A stretch of 64,000 nucleotides of DNA, from contig NZ_CP119992.1 in assembly GCF_029338575.1 (NCBI RefSeq), positions 1,736,001 through 1,800,000 of the forward strand. The letters run 5' to 3'. This document shows, one piece after another, positions 1-9,700 of the stretch. The notes under the pieces are model-generated. The model searched no databases, had not been told where the DNA came from, and saw nothing but the letters and a program-made list of their open reading frames with translations. Made by a program: the position numbers and the translations under genes. Source of the stretch: Halomarina halobia (GTDB lineage Archaea; Halobacteriota; Halobacteria; Halobacteriales; Haloarculaceae). Each line of letters begins with the position of its first letter. The stretch's first letter is position 1.

Positions 1-1071
1 GAGTCCCTTGAGGATGACCTCGTCGTTACCCGACCGCTCCTGCTGGGCGCTCGTGCCGCTCCCGTCGGTGACGCTCGCCGCGGCGTCCGACCCCGAGGAT
101 CGCTTGATCGTGGTGATGGGTCGCGACTGGAGCATGTAGACCTCCCCCCGGTAGACGGCCCACTCGACGTCCTGCGGGCGACCGTAGTGCTCCTCGACCT
201 GTCGTCCGAGTTCGACCAGGCGCGCGATCTCGTCGTCGGTGAGCACGCGCGCGGTGCGCCTGTCGTCCGACACCTCGACCTCGACCGTCTCGCCCGTGTC
301 GGGGTCCTTCGTGTGCATCACCTTCTTGTCGGCGATGGTCACCTCGGTCGTCTCTGCGGTATCGCGGTCGACGACGTAGTTGTCGGGCGACACGGAGCCG
401 CTGACGACCGCCTCGCCGAGCCCCCAGGCCGCCTCGATGATGATCTCCGGTTCGCCGGTCGAGGGGTGGCTCGTGAACATCACGCCGCTCTTCTCGGCGT
501 CGACCATCTGCTGGACGACGACCGCGATGTCGACCTTGTGGTGCTCGAAGCCCTGCTCCTCGCGGTAGTAGATCGCGCGCTGGGTGAACAGCGACGCCCA
601 GCAGCGCTTCACGCGATCGACGAGGTCCTCGCCGGTGACGTTGAGGAACGTCTCCTGCTGACCCGCGAACGACGCGTCGGGCAGGTCCTCCGCGGTCGCG
701 GAGGAGCGGACGGCGACGAACGCCTCGCCCCCCTCGGCGTCCTCCCCGGAGTCCGAAGCGCCGATGCGCGCGTAGGCGTCGAGGATCTCCTCCTTCAGTT
801 CGTCGGGGATCGGCGTCTCCAGAATGAGCTCCTCGGCGCGGGCGGCGGCGGCCGCGAGCGCGCTCGAGTCGTCGGAGTCGACGTCGACCGCCTCGAACAG
901 GTCGTCGTCGATTCCGGTCTCCTCGATGAACGAGCGATACGTACCCGCCGTCACGACGAACCCCGGAGGGACGGGCAGGCCTGCCCCCGTGAGTTCGCCG
1001 AGCGACGCACCCTTCCCGCCGACGGCGTCGATGTCGTCGGACCCGACGTCGTCCAGCCAGAGTACAGCCAT
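1..1071 (-). CDS. ppsA: Phosphoenolpyruvate synthase, N-terminal part (cut by window edge)
   Basis: The 357 codons present read as the N-terminal ATP/pyruvate-binding domain of PEP synthase (pyruvate, water dikinase), which makes PEP from pyruvate and ATP in gluconeogenesis. The protein opens with MAVLWLDD and the nucleotide-binding signature GGKGASLGELTGAGLPVPPG. It then has VRSSATAEDLPDASFAGQQE, and later EWAVYRGEVYMLQSRPI, which closes this domain. The phosphohistidine and PEP-binding domains (family length about 760 residues) lie beyond position 1. A TTCTTAAT-like box on the minus strand about 30 bp before the ATG suggests a leaderless transcript. The call is firm; the truncation is due only to the window edge. 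Confidence 0.95.
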   Translation of the reverse strand, partial: MAVLWLDDVGSDDIDAVGGKGASLGELTGAGLPVPPGFVVTAGTYRSFIEETGIDDDLFEAVDVDSDDSSALAAAAARAEELILETPIPDELKEEILDAYARIGASDSGEDAEGGEAFVAVRSSATAEDLPDASFAGQQETFLNVTGEDLVDRVKRCWASLFTQRAIYYREEQGFEHHKVDIAVVVQQMVDAEKSGVMFTSHPSTGEPEIIIEAAWGLGEAVVSGSVSPDNYVVDRDTAETTEVTIADKKVMHTKDPDTGETVEVEVSDDRRTARVLTDDEIARLVELGRQVEEHYGRPQDVEWAVYRGEVYMLQSRPITTIKRSSGSDAAASVTDGSGTSAQQERSGNDEVILKGL

Positions 1072-1534
1072 TTGCGTATCGGGATGAACACGGAACTCGA
1101 TTAAGAACCTTCCGACCCACCGCGTCCCGCTCGTACGCGAACCGTCCGGCGATCGTCGACAGCGTCGCTCTCGCGTCGGTCTTTCCGGGCGACGCACCGG
1201 TAAGAACCCCCTCGCTTAGCGCTCGGTGGAGCCACCGCTCCGACGGGAGACGAGCGTAAGGTGCTCCTTACACCGATAGACCTGTCTTACTTCGACACAG
1301 TCCGGACCGGCCGACACTCACAGCGCCGTGGAACCGATCCCGCCACGTCGCTCATCACGGCCGCTGAGGACGGGGGAGTCACGGGACGGACGGGTTCGGA
1401 GACGGGTCGCGCGCGCCGAGGACGACGTCGCGCCGCTGACCGACCGGCGGGGGCACACCCCCGAGGCGGCGTTACGCCGAGTACGTCCGTGGGGACCGGG
1501 TGCGCGACGCCGTCGCCGGGGATCTCACCCCGGC
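1072..1534. other. Intergenic region upstream of ppsA, no gene seen
   Basis: This 463-bp gap separates ppsA from the phzF-like gene. The ppsA end holds its promoter. A small perfect hairpin (GTAAGG, TGCT, CCTTAC) lies at 1256-1271. The open frames that cross the gap run into phzF in another frame and have no recognisable product. Confidence 0.5.
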
Positions 1535-2434
1535 TCAGGCCTCGATCACGTCGTCCTCCTCCGCGTCGGGGATCGAGAGCGTCCCGTCGAAGACCGTCAC
1601 GGCGCGGCCGCCGACCCGGATCTCGTCGCGGGCGCGCACCAGCGCCCGACCGGGGCGCTTCACGAAGTGACCCTGCTCGAACGCCATCTCCGCCGGCAGG
1701 TCGTCGAAGGCGTCGTACTCCCGCAGGTACGCCCCCACCGCCCCGCTCGCGGTGCCCGTCACGGGGTCCTCGGGGACGCCCGCGAGCGGGGCGAACATCC
1801 GCCCGTGGAGCGCGGCGTCGGGGTCGAGCGTCTCGAAGGTGAACGCGTAGACGCCCGTCGCGTCGACCGCCTCGCAGAGCGCCTCGACGGCCGCCACGTC
1901 GGGCTCCGCGTTCCCGAGATCGTCGAGGCGCGCGACGGGGACGACGAGGAACGCGAGGCCGGTCGAACTCCACGCGAGCGGGAGGTCGTCGGCCACCTCC
2001 TCGAGCGCGCGCTCCTCGACGCCGAGGGCGTCGGCGACCTCGGCGTGGCGGACGTCGACCTCGCGGAGTTCCGGCGGACCCTGCGTCATCCACACCGCGC
2101 CGTCCGCCTCCACGTCGATCTCGAGGACGCCGACGTTCGTGGCGAGCGCGTGCGTCCCGGCGTCGATCGCCCCCTCCTCGTGCAGGAGGGCGTGGCCGGC
2201 GACGGTGGCGTGCCCGCAGAGGTCGACCTCCGTCTCCGGGGTGAAGTAGCGGACCCGACGGTCGGCTTCCTCGCTCTCGGTGAAGAAGGCAGTCTCGCTG
2301 GCGTGGAGTTCGCGGGCGACCGCCTGCATCTGGTCCGCGGTCAGCCCGCCGCCGTCGGGGACGACCCCGGCGGCGTTGCCGGACAGCGGTTCCTCGGTGA
2401 AGGCGTCCACGAGCAGGGTGCGGCGCGTCTCCAT
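1535..2434 (-). CDS. PhzF family isomerase
   Basis: A 299-residue protein starting METRRTLLVDAFTEEPLSGN, close to the usual PhzF length (about 280-300). PhzF enzymes isomerise or epimerise small metabolites with a diaminopimelate-epimerase-like two-lobed fold. The active-site glutamate region is visible as ARELHASETAFF (about residues 41-52). The second-lobe signatures RYFTPETEVDLCGHATVAG and DPVTGTASGAVGAYL are also present. The frame stays open far upstream, but the family start and length support the ATG at 2434. It stands alone, so its substrate cannot be inferred; phenazine synthesis is unlikely in a haloarchaeon. Confidence 0.9.
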   Translation of the reverse strand: METRRTLLVDAFTEEPLSGNAAGVVPDGGGLTADQMQAVARELHASETAFFTESEEADRRVRYFTPETEVDLCGHATVAGHALLHEEGAIDAGTHALATNVGVLEIDVEADGAVWMTQGPPELREVDVRHAEVADALGVEERALEEVADDLPLAWSSTGLAFLVVPVARLDDLGNAEPDVAAVEALCEAVDATGVYAFTFETLDPDAALHGRMFAPLAGVPEDPVTGTASGAVGAYLREYDAFDDLPAEMAFEQGHFVKRPGRALVRARDEIRVGGRAVTVFDGTLSIPDAEEDDVIEA

Positions 2435-2643
2435 GGTCGGGGCGACTCCCCGCTGCGTGATAAGGGTTGGCGAGGGGTGACAGAGGTTGGCGAAGGTCGC
2501 CGGTCCGTGACACCCCCGGGGCGGGGTGCGACCCGGTAGGTTCGGGGGACGAACCCGGGGGCGGCAGAGCGCCGGACCGCCCATTCGTGAGCAGTCGCCC
2601 CGCTGCCGGTCGCAGCGGGCCCGGAGCGGGACCGTCGGACCGT

Positions 2644-3006
2644 CTATTCGCAGAAGTCGTCGATGGCGTCCAGCGAGACGGTGAGCGTCCCCAGCACCTC
2701 CCCGAGGGCGTCGGCGTTGTCCGAGAGCGCCACCTCCCCCGTGTCCCGGTCGTGGCGTATGACGTCGTACCTGCTCAGCTTGGGGAGGTGATTGTGGTAC
2801 AACGAGATGTGCACGTCCTGAACGCGTCCCGTGTCCGCGTGCGCTATCGGTCTTCCCGTTTCTTCCTCCACCACCGTGCGGACGAGCGCTTGCCGTGTCG
2901 TTACGCCACTGCCGTCTAGTATCGTGTCGACAACGACCCGGCGGCGCGCGTCGGAGACCAACGCGAGCGCCGTATCCGGAGTCATCGTCGGTTCCCACGC
3001 CGACAT
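2644..3006 (-). CDS. DUF7344-type winged-helix transcriptional regulator
   Basis: A 120-residue protein with the haloarchaeal winged-helix pattern ALVSDARRRVVVDTI (about residues 15-29), a recognition helix region, and the wing SLYHNHLPKLSRYDVIRHDR (about 77-96). This YHNHLPKL signature marks the DUF7344 family, which is expanded in haloarchaea and presumed to bind DNA. The ATG at 3006 gives MSAWEPTM; an internal ATG at 2985 would remove seven residues. There is no operon partner: it faces away from the phosphoribosyltransferase gene across a 276-bp gap, so its targets are unknown. Confidence 0.8.
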   Translation of the reverse strand: MSAWEPTMTPDTALALVSDARRRVVVDTILDGSGVTTRQALVRTVVEEETGRPIAHADTGRVQDVHISLYHNHLPKLSRYDVIRHDRDTGEVALSDNADALGEVLGTLTVSLDAIDDFCE

Positions 3007-3282
3007 GTTTCCACCTGTGTGCGGACGATCCGGGGAGACTCCCAAGGGTGCCCTGGTTGCGTCTGCCACGCATTCATTACGCGGAGGATATTCCAGTCGC
3101 TTCAAAGTCACGTCCGAGCGCGGCCCGGGGAAGACGGAGTCGTTCGGACCAGCGGGTCGTCCCGACGACGTGGGACGGCGACGAACGGCGCGGCGCTCGC
3201 ATCTTCCGACGGAGCGCCGCGTTCGGAACCAGTACGACTTAACCGGCGAAACGCCGTCGGTGTACTGTGGTGAACACAGGCA

Positions 3283-3975
3283 ATGGCTGACCTCCCGGAC
3301 GAGTTCAACTGCACGATCACCAACTGGGACTACATCTACGACCTCTGCCGGGACGTGGCCGACCAGGTGAAGGCGGCGGAGTTCGAACCCGACGTGGTGG
3401 TCGCGCTGGCCCGCGGCGGCTGGTTCGCGGGGCGCTGTCTCTGCGACTTCCTCGGCCTCGACGACCTGACGAGTCTGAAGATGGAACACTACGTCGGCAC
3501 CGCCCAGAAGACCGGCGAGCCGGAGATCCGCTACCCGATGCCGGAGGGGAGCGTCGAGGGCAAGGACGTGCTCATCATCGACGACATCGCCGACACGGGC
3601 GGGTCGATACGGCACGCCCACGAGTACGTGAGCGACCGCGACCCCGGCGAGGTCCGGACGGCCACGCTCCAGCTGCTCGGGACCAGCGAGTTCGACCCCG
3701 ACTACGTCGGCGAGCGCCTCGAGGAGTGGACGTGGGTCGTCTACCCGTGGAACTTCATCGAGGACATGATCGACCTCACGAGCGGCGTCATGGAGAAGGC
3801 GGGCGCGGCGTCGTACACCGTCGAGGAGCTCCGTCACTACCTCAACGAGTACCACGACATCCAGCGCATCGAGATGGAGATCGCCCAGCCGGGGCGGATG
3901 GGCGAGGTGCTCGACGAGATGGAGCGCCGGGACGTCGCAGAGCGCGTCGGCGAGGGCTGGCGGCTCGCGAAGTGA
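3283..3975 (+). CDS. Purine-type phosphoribosyltransferase
   Basis: A 230-residue type I phosphoribosyltransferase. The core fold has the N-terminal strand VVVALARGGWFAGR (about residues 38-51) and the PRPP-binding loop VLIIDDIADTGGS (97-109) with adjacent acidic residues. A C-terminal extension of about 70 residues (TVEELRHYLNEYHDIQRIEM...) looks helical and may be a winged-helix-like tail. Family members transfer ribose-5-phosphate from PRPP to a purine base (xanthine or guanine in the closest relatives). It lies 69 bp upstream of MTA phosphorylase, which releases adenine, so a purine-salvage role is likely. The exact base is not determinable here. Confidence 0.85.
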   Translation: MADLPDEFNCTITNWDYIYDLCRDVADQVKAAEFEPDVVVALARGGWFAGRCLCDFLGLDDLTSLKMEHYVGTAQKTGEPEIRYPMPEGSVEGKDVLIIDDIADTGGSIRHAHEYVSDRDPGEVRTATLQLLGTSEFDPDYVGERLEEWTWVVYPWNFIEDMIDLTSGVMEKAGAASYTVEELRHYLNEYHDIQRIEMEIAQPGRMGEVLDEMERRDVAERVGEGWRLAK

Positions 3976-4044
3976 GAGGATGCTCGACGCGCTGGTGCAG
4001 TGCATCTCGCGGGAGTTTAGTGCCCCTCGCCCCTCGCCCGACGC

Positions 4045-4896
4045 ATGACGGTCGGATTCATCGGCGGAAGCGGCATCTACGAGGCGCTCGACCTGACGAA
4101 CGTCCGCGAGGAGGAGATCGAGACGCCCTACGGCGAACCCAGCGCGCCGGTCACGATCGGAGAGCTCGACGGGGTGGAGGTGGCGTTCCTCCCCCGACAC
4201 GGCCGCCACCACCAGTACGACCCGACGGACGTGCCCTACCGGGCGAACGTCTACGCGCTCAAGGCGGTGGGCGTGGAGCGGGTCCTCGCGAGCAACGCCG
4301 TCGGGAGCCTCCGGGAGGACCTCCCGCCGGGGACGCTGGTCGTCCCGGACCAGCTCTTCGACCGGACGCGCCACCGCCCCTACACCTTCTTCGACGGCGA
4401 GATCGTCGTCCACATGGGCTTCGCGGACCCCTACTGCCCGCACCTGGTCGAGCACCTCGCCGCCTGCGGGCGCGAGACGAGCGACGACGGGATCGTCGAG
4501 GGCGGCACCTACGTCTGCATCGAGGGGCCGCAGTACTCCACCCGGGCGGAGAGCGAGTTCTTCCGCGATCAGGGGTGGGACGTGATCGGCATGACCGCCG
4601 TCCCCGAGGCGAAGCTCGCCCGCGAGGCGGAGTTGTGCTACGCCACGGTGACGGGCGTCACGGACTACGACGTCTGGAGGCGCGACGGCGAGGTCACTCT
4701 GGAGGAGGTGCTCGAGAACGCCGCCGCGAACGAGGCCGCCATCAAGGAGATCGTCGGGCGGGCGATCGAGACGCTGCCCGGGGAGCGCGAGTGTGACTGC
4801 GGGCGCGCCCTGGAGGGGACGATCAACACCCCCCGAGCGCACGTCCCCGAGGAGACGAAGGAGCGGGTGCGGCTGCTCGCCGGCGAGTACCTCTGA
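4045..4896 (+). CDS. mtnP: S-methyl-5'-thioadenosine phosphorylase
   Basis: A 283-residue nucleoside phosphorylase that cleaves methylthioadenosine with phosphate to adenine and methylthioribose-1-phosphate. Visible signatures are MTVGFIGGSGIYEALDL at the start, the phosphate-binding region FLPRHGRHHQYDP, RANVYALKAVGVERVLASNA, and the substrate loop EGPQYSTRAESEFFR. The VIGMTAVPEAKLAREAELCY segment and the CDCGRALEGT tail are typical of archaeal MTAPs. It follows the phosphoribosyltransferase gene in the same direction and probably shares its transcript. Length and start agree with the family. Confidence 0.95.
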   Translation: MTVGFIGGSGIYEALDLTNVREEEIETPYGEPSAPVTIGELDGVEVAFLPRHGRHHQYDPTDVPYRANVYALKAVGVERVLASNAVGSLREDLPPGTLVVPDQLFDRTRHRPYTFFDGEIVVHMGFADPYCPHLVEHLAACGRETSDDGIVEGGTYVCIEGPQYSTRAESEFFRDQGWDVIGMTAVPEAKLAREAELCYATVTGVTDYDVWRRDGEVTLEEVLENAAANEAAIKEIVGRAIETLPGERECDCGRALEGTINTPRAHVPEETKERVRLLAGEYL

Positions 4897-4933
4897 GGGG
4901 GAGACGGGGAGCGCAGCCGAGTTTCCGACCCGG

Positions 4934-5047
4934 TCACCGGCTCGGATCGCGCACGTACTGCAGCGCCGCGACCAGCCGCTCGCGGTCGACGCGACCCTCG
5001 GTCTCGGCCAGGCGCTCGCGGAACCAGGCTGGCGTCATGGTTACCAT
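4934..5047 (-). CDS. Short hypothetical protein
   Basis: A 37-codon frame (MVTMTPAWFRERLAETEGRV..., ending RDPSR) sits between mtnP and the ferritin-like gene on the minus strand. It looks like one helix with RERL and RERLVAAL segments and has the acidic/arginine composition of local proteins. A second ATG at 5038 gives the more usual 34-residue form MTPAWFRERL. I do not recognise a family. Support is only codon-like composition and a clean start, so it could be non-coding. Confidence 0.4.
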   Translation of the reverse strand: MVTMTPAWFRERLAETEGRVDRERLVAALQYVRDPSR

Positions 5048-5139
5048 GCCATTGGCTATCAATCGTCATAGGACTTTCGACGGTTGCGGGCGTAAGGGTG
5101 ATCCTACGCCGTCCGGCGGGCGTTCTGAACGCGAGCCGC

Positions 5140-5595
5140 TCAGTCGTTCGTGTACTCCTTGCGGTAGCCCCGGAACTCGGTTCGGTGGGCCTCCTCGTCG
5201 GCGAGGATCGTGACCGCGAGGTCCTCGGTGACGAGGTCGTCCGCCTCGCGGGCGGCCGACGCGAGCGACCGGTAGGTCTCGATGGCGTCCTCCTCGGCGT
5301 CGAGGACGCCCTCGATCACGCCGATCACGTTCGTCGTGTCCTCGGGCGGCTGAAGGGTCCCCTGGCGGGCCTCGAAGGCCTCCGACCCCGGCGGGCGCTC
5401 GTCGAGCTGCTTGAGCCGCTCGCCGATCATCCGCGCGTGCCCGAGCTCCTCCTGGATGTCCTCCTGCAGCGAGTCCTTGATCTCCTCGGCGCGGACGCCG
5501 TCGAGCACGATCGAGTTGGTCAGGTAGTTCATCACGGTCTCCAGTTCGTCCCCGTACGCTCGCTTGAGGATGTCGGTCACCTGGCTGTCGCTCAT
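5140..5595 (-). CDS. Ferritin-like domain protein
   Basis: A 151-residue four-helix ferritin-like protein. Iron-ligand residues typical of the fold are seen: a Glu in AYGDELETVMNYL (helix 1), the EELGHA motif (EDIQEELGHARMIGERL, helix 2), EDAIETYRSLASAA (helix 3) and the DEEAHRTEF motif (helix 4). The last two EXXH motifs together suggest a di-iron centre. Relatives are bacterioferritin/DPS-like proteins for iron storage or oxidant protection; the activity here is inferred. An ATG at 5631 would add MNTIVRGPVTRN, but the family start is MSDSQVTDIL at 5595. Confidence 0.85.
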   Translation of the reverse strand: MSDSQVTDILKRAYGDELETVMNYLTNSIVLDGVRAEEIKDSLQEDIQEELGHARMIGERLKQLDERPPGSEAFEARQGTLQPPEDTTNVIGVIEGVLDAEEDAIETYRSLASAAREADDLVTEDLAVTILADEEAHRTEFRGYRKEYTND

Positions 5596-5734
5596 GTTCC
5601 GGGTCACGGGCCCGCGGACAATAGTGTTCATGCCGGCGAACGCAGACGCCCACGCGAAGGTGACAGTACGACGCGCGGACGACCGCAGGGGAGCGGCGCG
5701 ACGGCGTCACGGCGCCGCGCTCTCGTCGATCGCC

Positions 5735-6784
5735 TCAGTCGGCGAGCGCCTCCTCGGTCGCCTCGACGCCCGCCGGGTCCTGGATCCAGAGGTCGCCGAA
5801 CAGCTCGTCCTGCTGGAGGCGCACCTGCCCCCGGTGGGCGAGAAAGAGCAGCCCGAGGAACGTCTCGACGCGCGAGCCGCCGGTCCCGTCGACCTCCGCG
5901 AACAGCACCTCCGCGCGCCCGGCGTCGTACTGCTCTCGCAGGGCGCGGTAGACGCGCCGGATCGTCGCCTCGATGTCCTCCGCGTGGGCCGTCCCGGTGA
6001 CGTCCGCCGCCGTCGGCTCGTCGTCCACGCGGAAGTCGTCCCCGGCGCGGTAGTCGAGCGTCTGGGTCCCCCGGCGGAACCCCCGCGGGGAGTCGCTCGT
6101 GTCGTAGGTCCGGGACTCCTTCCACCGCGAACCGCGCTCGGCCTCGCGGAGCTCCCGGACGAGTTCGTCGAGCGTCCGGGGGGTCCCGCGGGCGCGCTTT
6201 CGCTCCAGACGGCGGTCGATCTCGCGGTCGAGCGCGTCGAACGGGTCGGGACCGGTCCACTCCTCGCCGTCCGCGGGCGGGTCGTCCCAGGCGTCCCACG
6301 GCTCGTCTTCGACCTCGGGCTCGTCCGGTTCGAGCAGCGCGTCGCTCTTCATCCGCAGGAGGACGCTCGCGTAGAACAGCGCCCGACCGCCGGTCCGCAG
6401 GTCGGCCTCGTCGAGCGCCGCGAGGAACTTGTCCGTCACGGCGACGATGTCGATGTCCCACGGCTCGATCTCGCCCCTGTCGGCCAACTGGACGAGCAGC
6501 TCGACCGGCTCGACCTCGTCCCCGTCCGGGGCGAGGTCGTCCGCGTCGACTGCCTCCGCGTCGGCGTCGCCGGAAGGGAGGTCGGCGGGCGCGGGCGGCC
6601 CGCCCGCCCCGTTCGCGAGGGGCGACGGGGCGTCCGACGTCCCGGCCCCGTCGCGCCCCTCGCCCTCGTCGCGTCCCTCGTCCGACGCCCGGTCGGTCCA
6701 GTCGAGCGCGATCCCCTCGCCGCCGTCGGTCCCGATTCCGGGCTCGGGGCGCTCGCTGTCGGACCCGTCCGCGCGGTCAGTCAT
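5735..6784 (-). CDS. scpA: Segregation and condensation protein A (kleisin)
   Basis: A 349-residue kleisin partner of SMC. After an acidic, low-complexity N-terminus of about 85 residues comes the ScpA core: VEPVELLVQLADRGEIEPWD (about 91-110), then KFLAALDEADLRTGGRALFYASVLLRMKSDALL. The C-terminal winged helix ends with VETFLGLLFLAHRGQVRLQQ and LFGDLWI. It overlaps the end of smc by 8 bp on the same strand, so the two are translationally coupled. ScpA bridges the SMC heads to close the condensin ring that compacts and segregates DNA. The long acidic N-terminal tail is common in haloarchaea. Confidence 0.93.
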   Translation of the reverse strand: MTDRADGSDSERPEPGIGTDGGEGIALDWTDRASDEGRDEGEGRDGAGTSDAPSPLANGAGGPPAPADLPSGDADAEAVDADDLAPDGDEVEPVELLVQLADRGEIEPWDIDIVAVTDKFLAALDEADLRTGGRALFYASVLLRMKSDALLEPDEPEVEDEPWDAWDDPPADGEEWTGPDPFDALDREIDRRLERKRARGTPRTLDELVRELREAERGSRWKESRTYDTSDSPRGFRRGTQTLDYRAGDDFRVDDEPTAADVTGTAHAEDIEATIRRVYRALREQYDAGRAEVLFAEVDGTGGSRVETFLGLLFLAHRGQVRLQQDELFGDLWIQDPAGVEATEEALAD

Positions 6785-9700
6785 CGGCGGTCACCCCCGC
6801 GGCCGCGAGGTCGATACCCGTCACGGCGCTCACGTTGTCGTCCTGCATCGTCACGCCGATGGCCCGCTCCGAGCGCTCGAGGAGCGCGGAGCGGTGGGAG
6901 ACGACGATGAACTGGGCGGTGTCGGCCAGTTCGTCGACCAGTTCGCCCACCGCCTCGGCGTTGGCGGCGTCGAGGAAGGCGTCCACCTCGTCGAGCGCGT
7001 AGAACGGCGCGGGGTTGTGCCGCTGGATGGCGAAGATGAAGGCGAGCGCCGTCAGCGACTTCTCCCCGCCGGACATGGCCGCGAGGCGCTGGACGGGCTT
7101 GTCCCCCGGCTGGGCCTTCATCGTCAGCCCGCCGTCGAAGGGATCCTCCTCGTCCTCCAGGTGGAGCGTCCCCGTCCCGCCCGAGAGGCGCTCGAAGATG
7201 TCCGTGAAGTGCTCGTCGATGGCTCCGTAGGCCTCCATGAACGTCTCGCGCTTTCTCGCCTCGTAGCCCTCGATGCGCTCGACGATGCCGTCGCGCTCCT
7301 CGATCAGGGTGGCGCGCTTCTCCTCCAGGTCGGCGAGATCGTCGGCCACTCGGTCGTACTCGTCGATGGCGAGCATGTTGACGGGTTCGAGCCCTTCCAT
7401 CTCGCCCTCCAGGCGCTCGATCTCCGACTCGACCGTGTCGTGGTCGGGGACGTCCTCGGGGTCGTACTCGCCGACCTGCGCGGCGAGCTCGTCCACCTCC
7501 CACTCCAGGCGCTGGACGGTCTCGCGGCGGCTCTCGAGGCGGCTCTCGACGGTCGCGGCCGCCTCCTTCGCCTCGTCGCGCGCCTCGCGCGCCTCCCGGA
7601 GGTCCGCCTTGAGCGACTCGCGCTCCTCCTTCAGGTCCGCGAGTTCGTCCTCCAGGTCGGCGACCTGCTCGCGCTTCTCCTCGAGCGTGGCCTCCTCCGT
7701 CTCGATCTCCGCCTCCAGGTCGGCGACGCGCGTCTCCGCCTCGGCCTTGCGGTTCTGCGCGTCCTCGATGGTCTCGTGGAGCTCCTCGATGGCGTCCTCG
7801 GCGTACTGCCTCTCGAGGCCGAGTTCGTTCAGCTCGCCGTCGAGGTCGTCCATCTCGTCCTCGAGGTCGGCGATCTCGGCGCGGATCTCCTCCGCGCGCT
7901 CGGTGAGTTCCGCGACCGCCGAGTTCCTGAGCTCCTCCTCCAGGTCCGCGATGCGCTCCTCCACCCCGGCGACCGCCTCGGTCGCCTCGGCGATCTCGTC
8001 CTCGAGCGCCTCCATGCGCTCGGCGACCGCGTCGCGCTCCTCGTCGATCTCCTCGAGCCGCGCCTCCTTCGCCGCGATCGTCTCGTGCACGTCCTCGATA
8101 CGCCCCTCGGTCCGCTCGATCTCCGTCCGGACCTCGCGCACCTTGTCGGCGGCGTCCGCCTGCCGGTCGCGGGCGTCGTCGAGGCGGCTCTCCACGTCCC
8201 GTAGCTCCTCGCGGGCCTCGCGGCGCTCGTCCTCGAGACGGGCGATCCGCTCGGCGACCCGTTCGAGTTGGCCCTTCCCCGAGGAGAAGGAGTAGCGCGA
8301 TCCCGAGCGGGAACCACCGGTCATCGCGCCGCTCTTCTCGACGAGTTCCCCCTCCAGGGTCACCATCCGGAACTGCCCCATCAGGTCGCGGGCGGTCGCC
8401 ATGTCCTCGACGACGAGCGTGTCGCCGACGACGTAGGAGAAGACCCCGGCGTACTGGGGATCGAAGTCGATCAGGTCGTAGGCGAACCCCACGACGCCGT
8501 CGCGGCTCGGCTCGCTCGGCAGCGAGCGCTGGCGCATCTTGTTGATCGGGAGGAACGTCGCCCGACCCGCGTTGCGCGACTTCAGGTACTCGATGCAGCG
8601 CTGGCCGACCCCGTCGTCGTCGACGACGACGTTCGCCAGGCGACCCCCGGCGGCGGTCTCGCAGGCCGTCGCGTACCGGCCGGAGACGCTCCCGAGCTGG
8701 CCGACGGTGCCGTGGACGCCGTCGAGGCCGCCGTTGAGGACGGTCGTGACGGCGCGACCGTAGGAGCTGTCGCCGGACTCGCCCGCCTTGGCCTCGAGTT
8801 CCGCGTACTCCTGCTGGGCGGCGCTGACCTCGTCCTCCAGCTCGTCGATGTCGTCCTGGCGCTCGTACTTCTCGGCGCGCAGGTCGTCGACGACCGACTC
8901 GATCGTCTCCCTGTTCTTCTCGGCCTTCTCCAGTTCGGCCTCCAGGTCGGCGAGGTCGGCCTCCAGGTCGGGGATCGACGCCGAAAGCGACTCGATCTCC
9001 TCGCGCAGTTCGCGCTGGTCGTTCGAGCGCCGCCGCGCCTCGTCGAGCAGGCGGTCCTGCTCGCGCTGGAGTTCGTTCCTCTCGGCCTTCGCCGCCTCCA
9101 GCTCGTCGCGCGCCTCCTGGAGGTCCGTCTTCAGCTGCTCGTACTCGGAGTCCACCGCCTCGATCTCGGCTTCGACCTCGGCGAGTTCCTCCTCCCGCTC
9201 CATCGTCTCTGCCTTCAGCGAGGACTTGGCGACCTTCGCGTTGCGGATGCGGGCGTCGAGGTCGTCGACCTGCTCTTGCTTCCCGTCGAGCTTGACGAAC
9301 GCCTGTCGCCGCCTCGATTCGGCCTCCTCGATGCGCTCCTCGGCGCTCTCGACTGCGTCCTCCAGGCGGGCGATCTCGCCCTTCACCTCCTCGATCTCGC
9401 GCTTGACGCGCAGCTGCTCGTCCTCGCCGGTGCGCTCGATCTCCGCGTTCAGGTCCTCCAGGTCCTCCTCGAGGCGGACCACCGTTCCCTGGCGCTCGTC
9501 CAGGGTGCGCCGGCGCTCCTCGAGCTTCGTCTCGTCGCGCTCCACCTTCCGCTCGGTACGCTCGAGGCGGGCGCGCTTGTCCTCCAGTTCCGCCGCCTTG
9601 AGGTAGCCCTCGTACTCCTCGCGCTCCTCCTTGAGCGACTGGTACTCGAGGGCCGTCTCGCGCTCGTCCTCGAGCTGCGCGAGGCGCTCCTCCTTCTCCT

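Noticed and set aside
1261..1842. Plus-strand frame covering the ppsA-phzF gap
   Set aside because: It is Arg/Pro/Ser-rich with no domain and runs antisense into phzF; this is a high-GC shadow frame.
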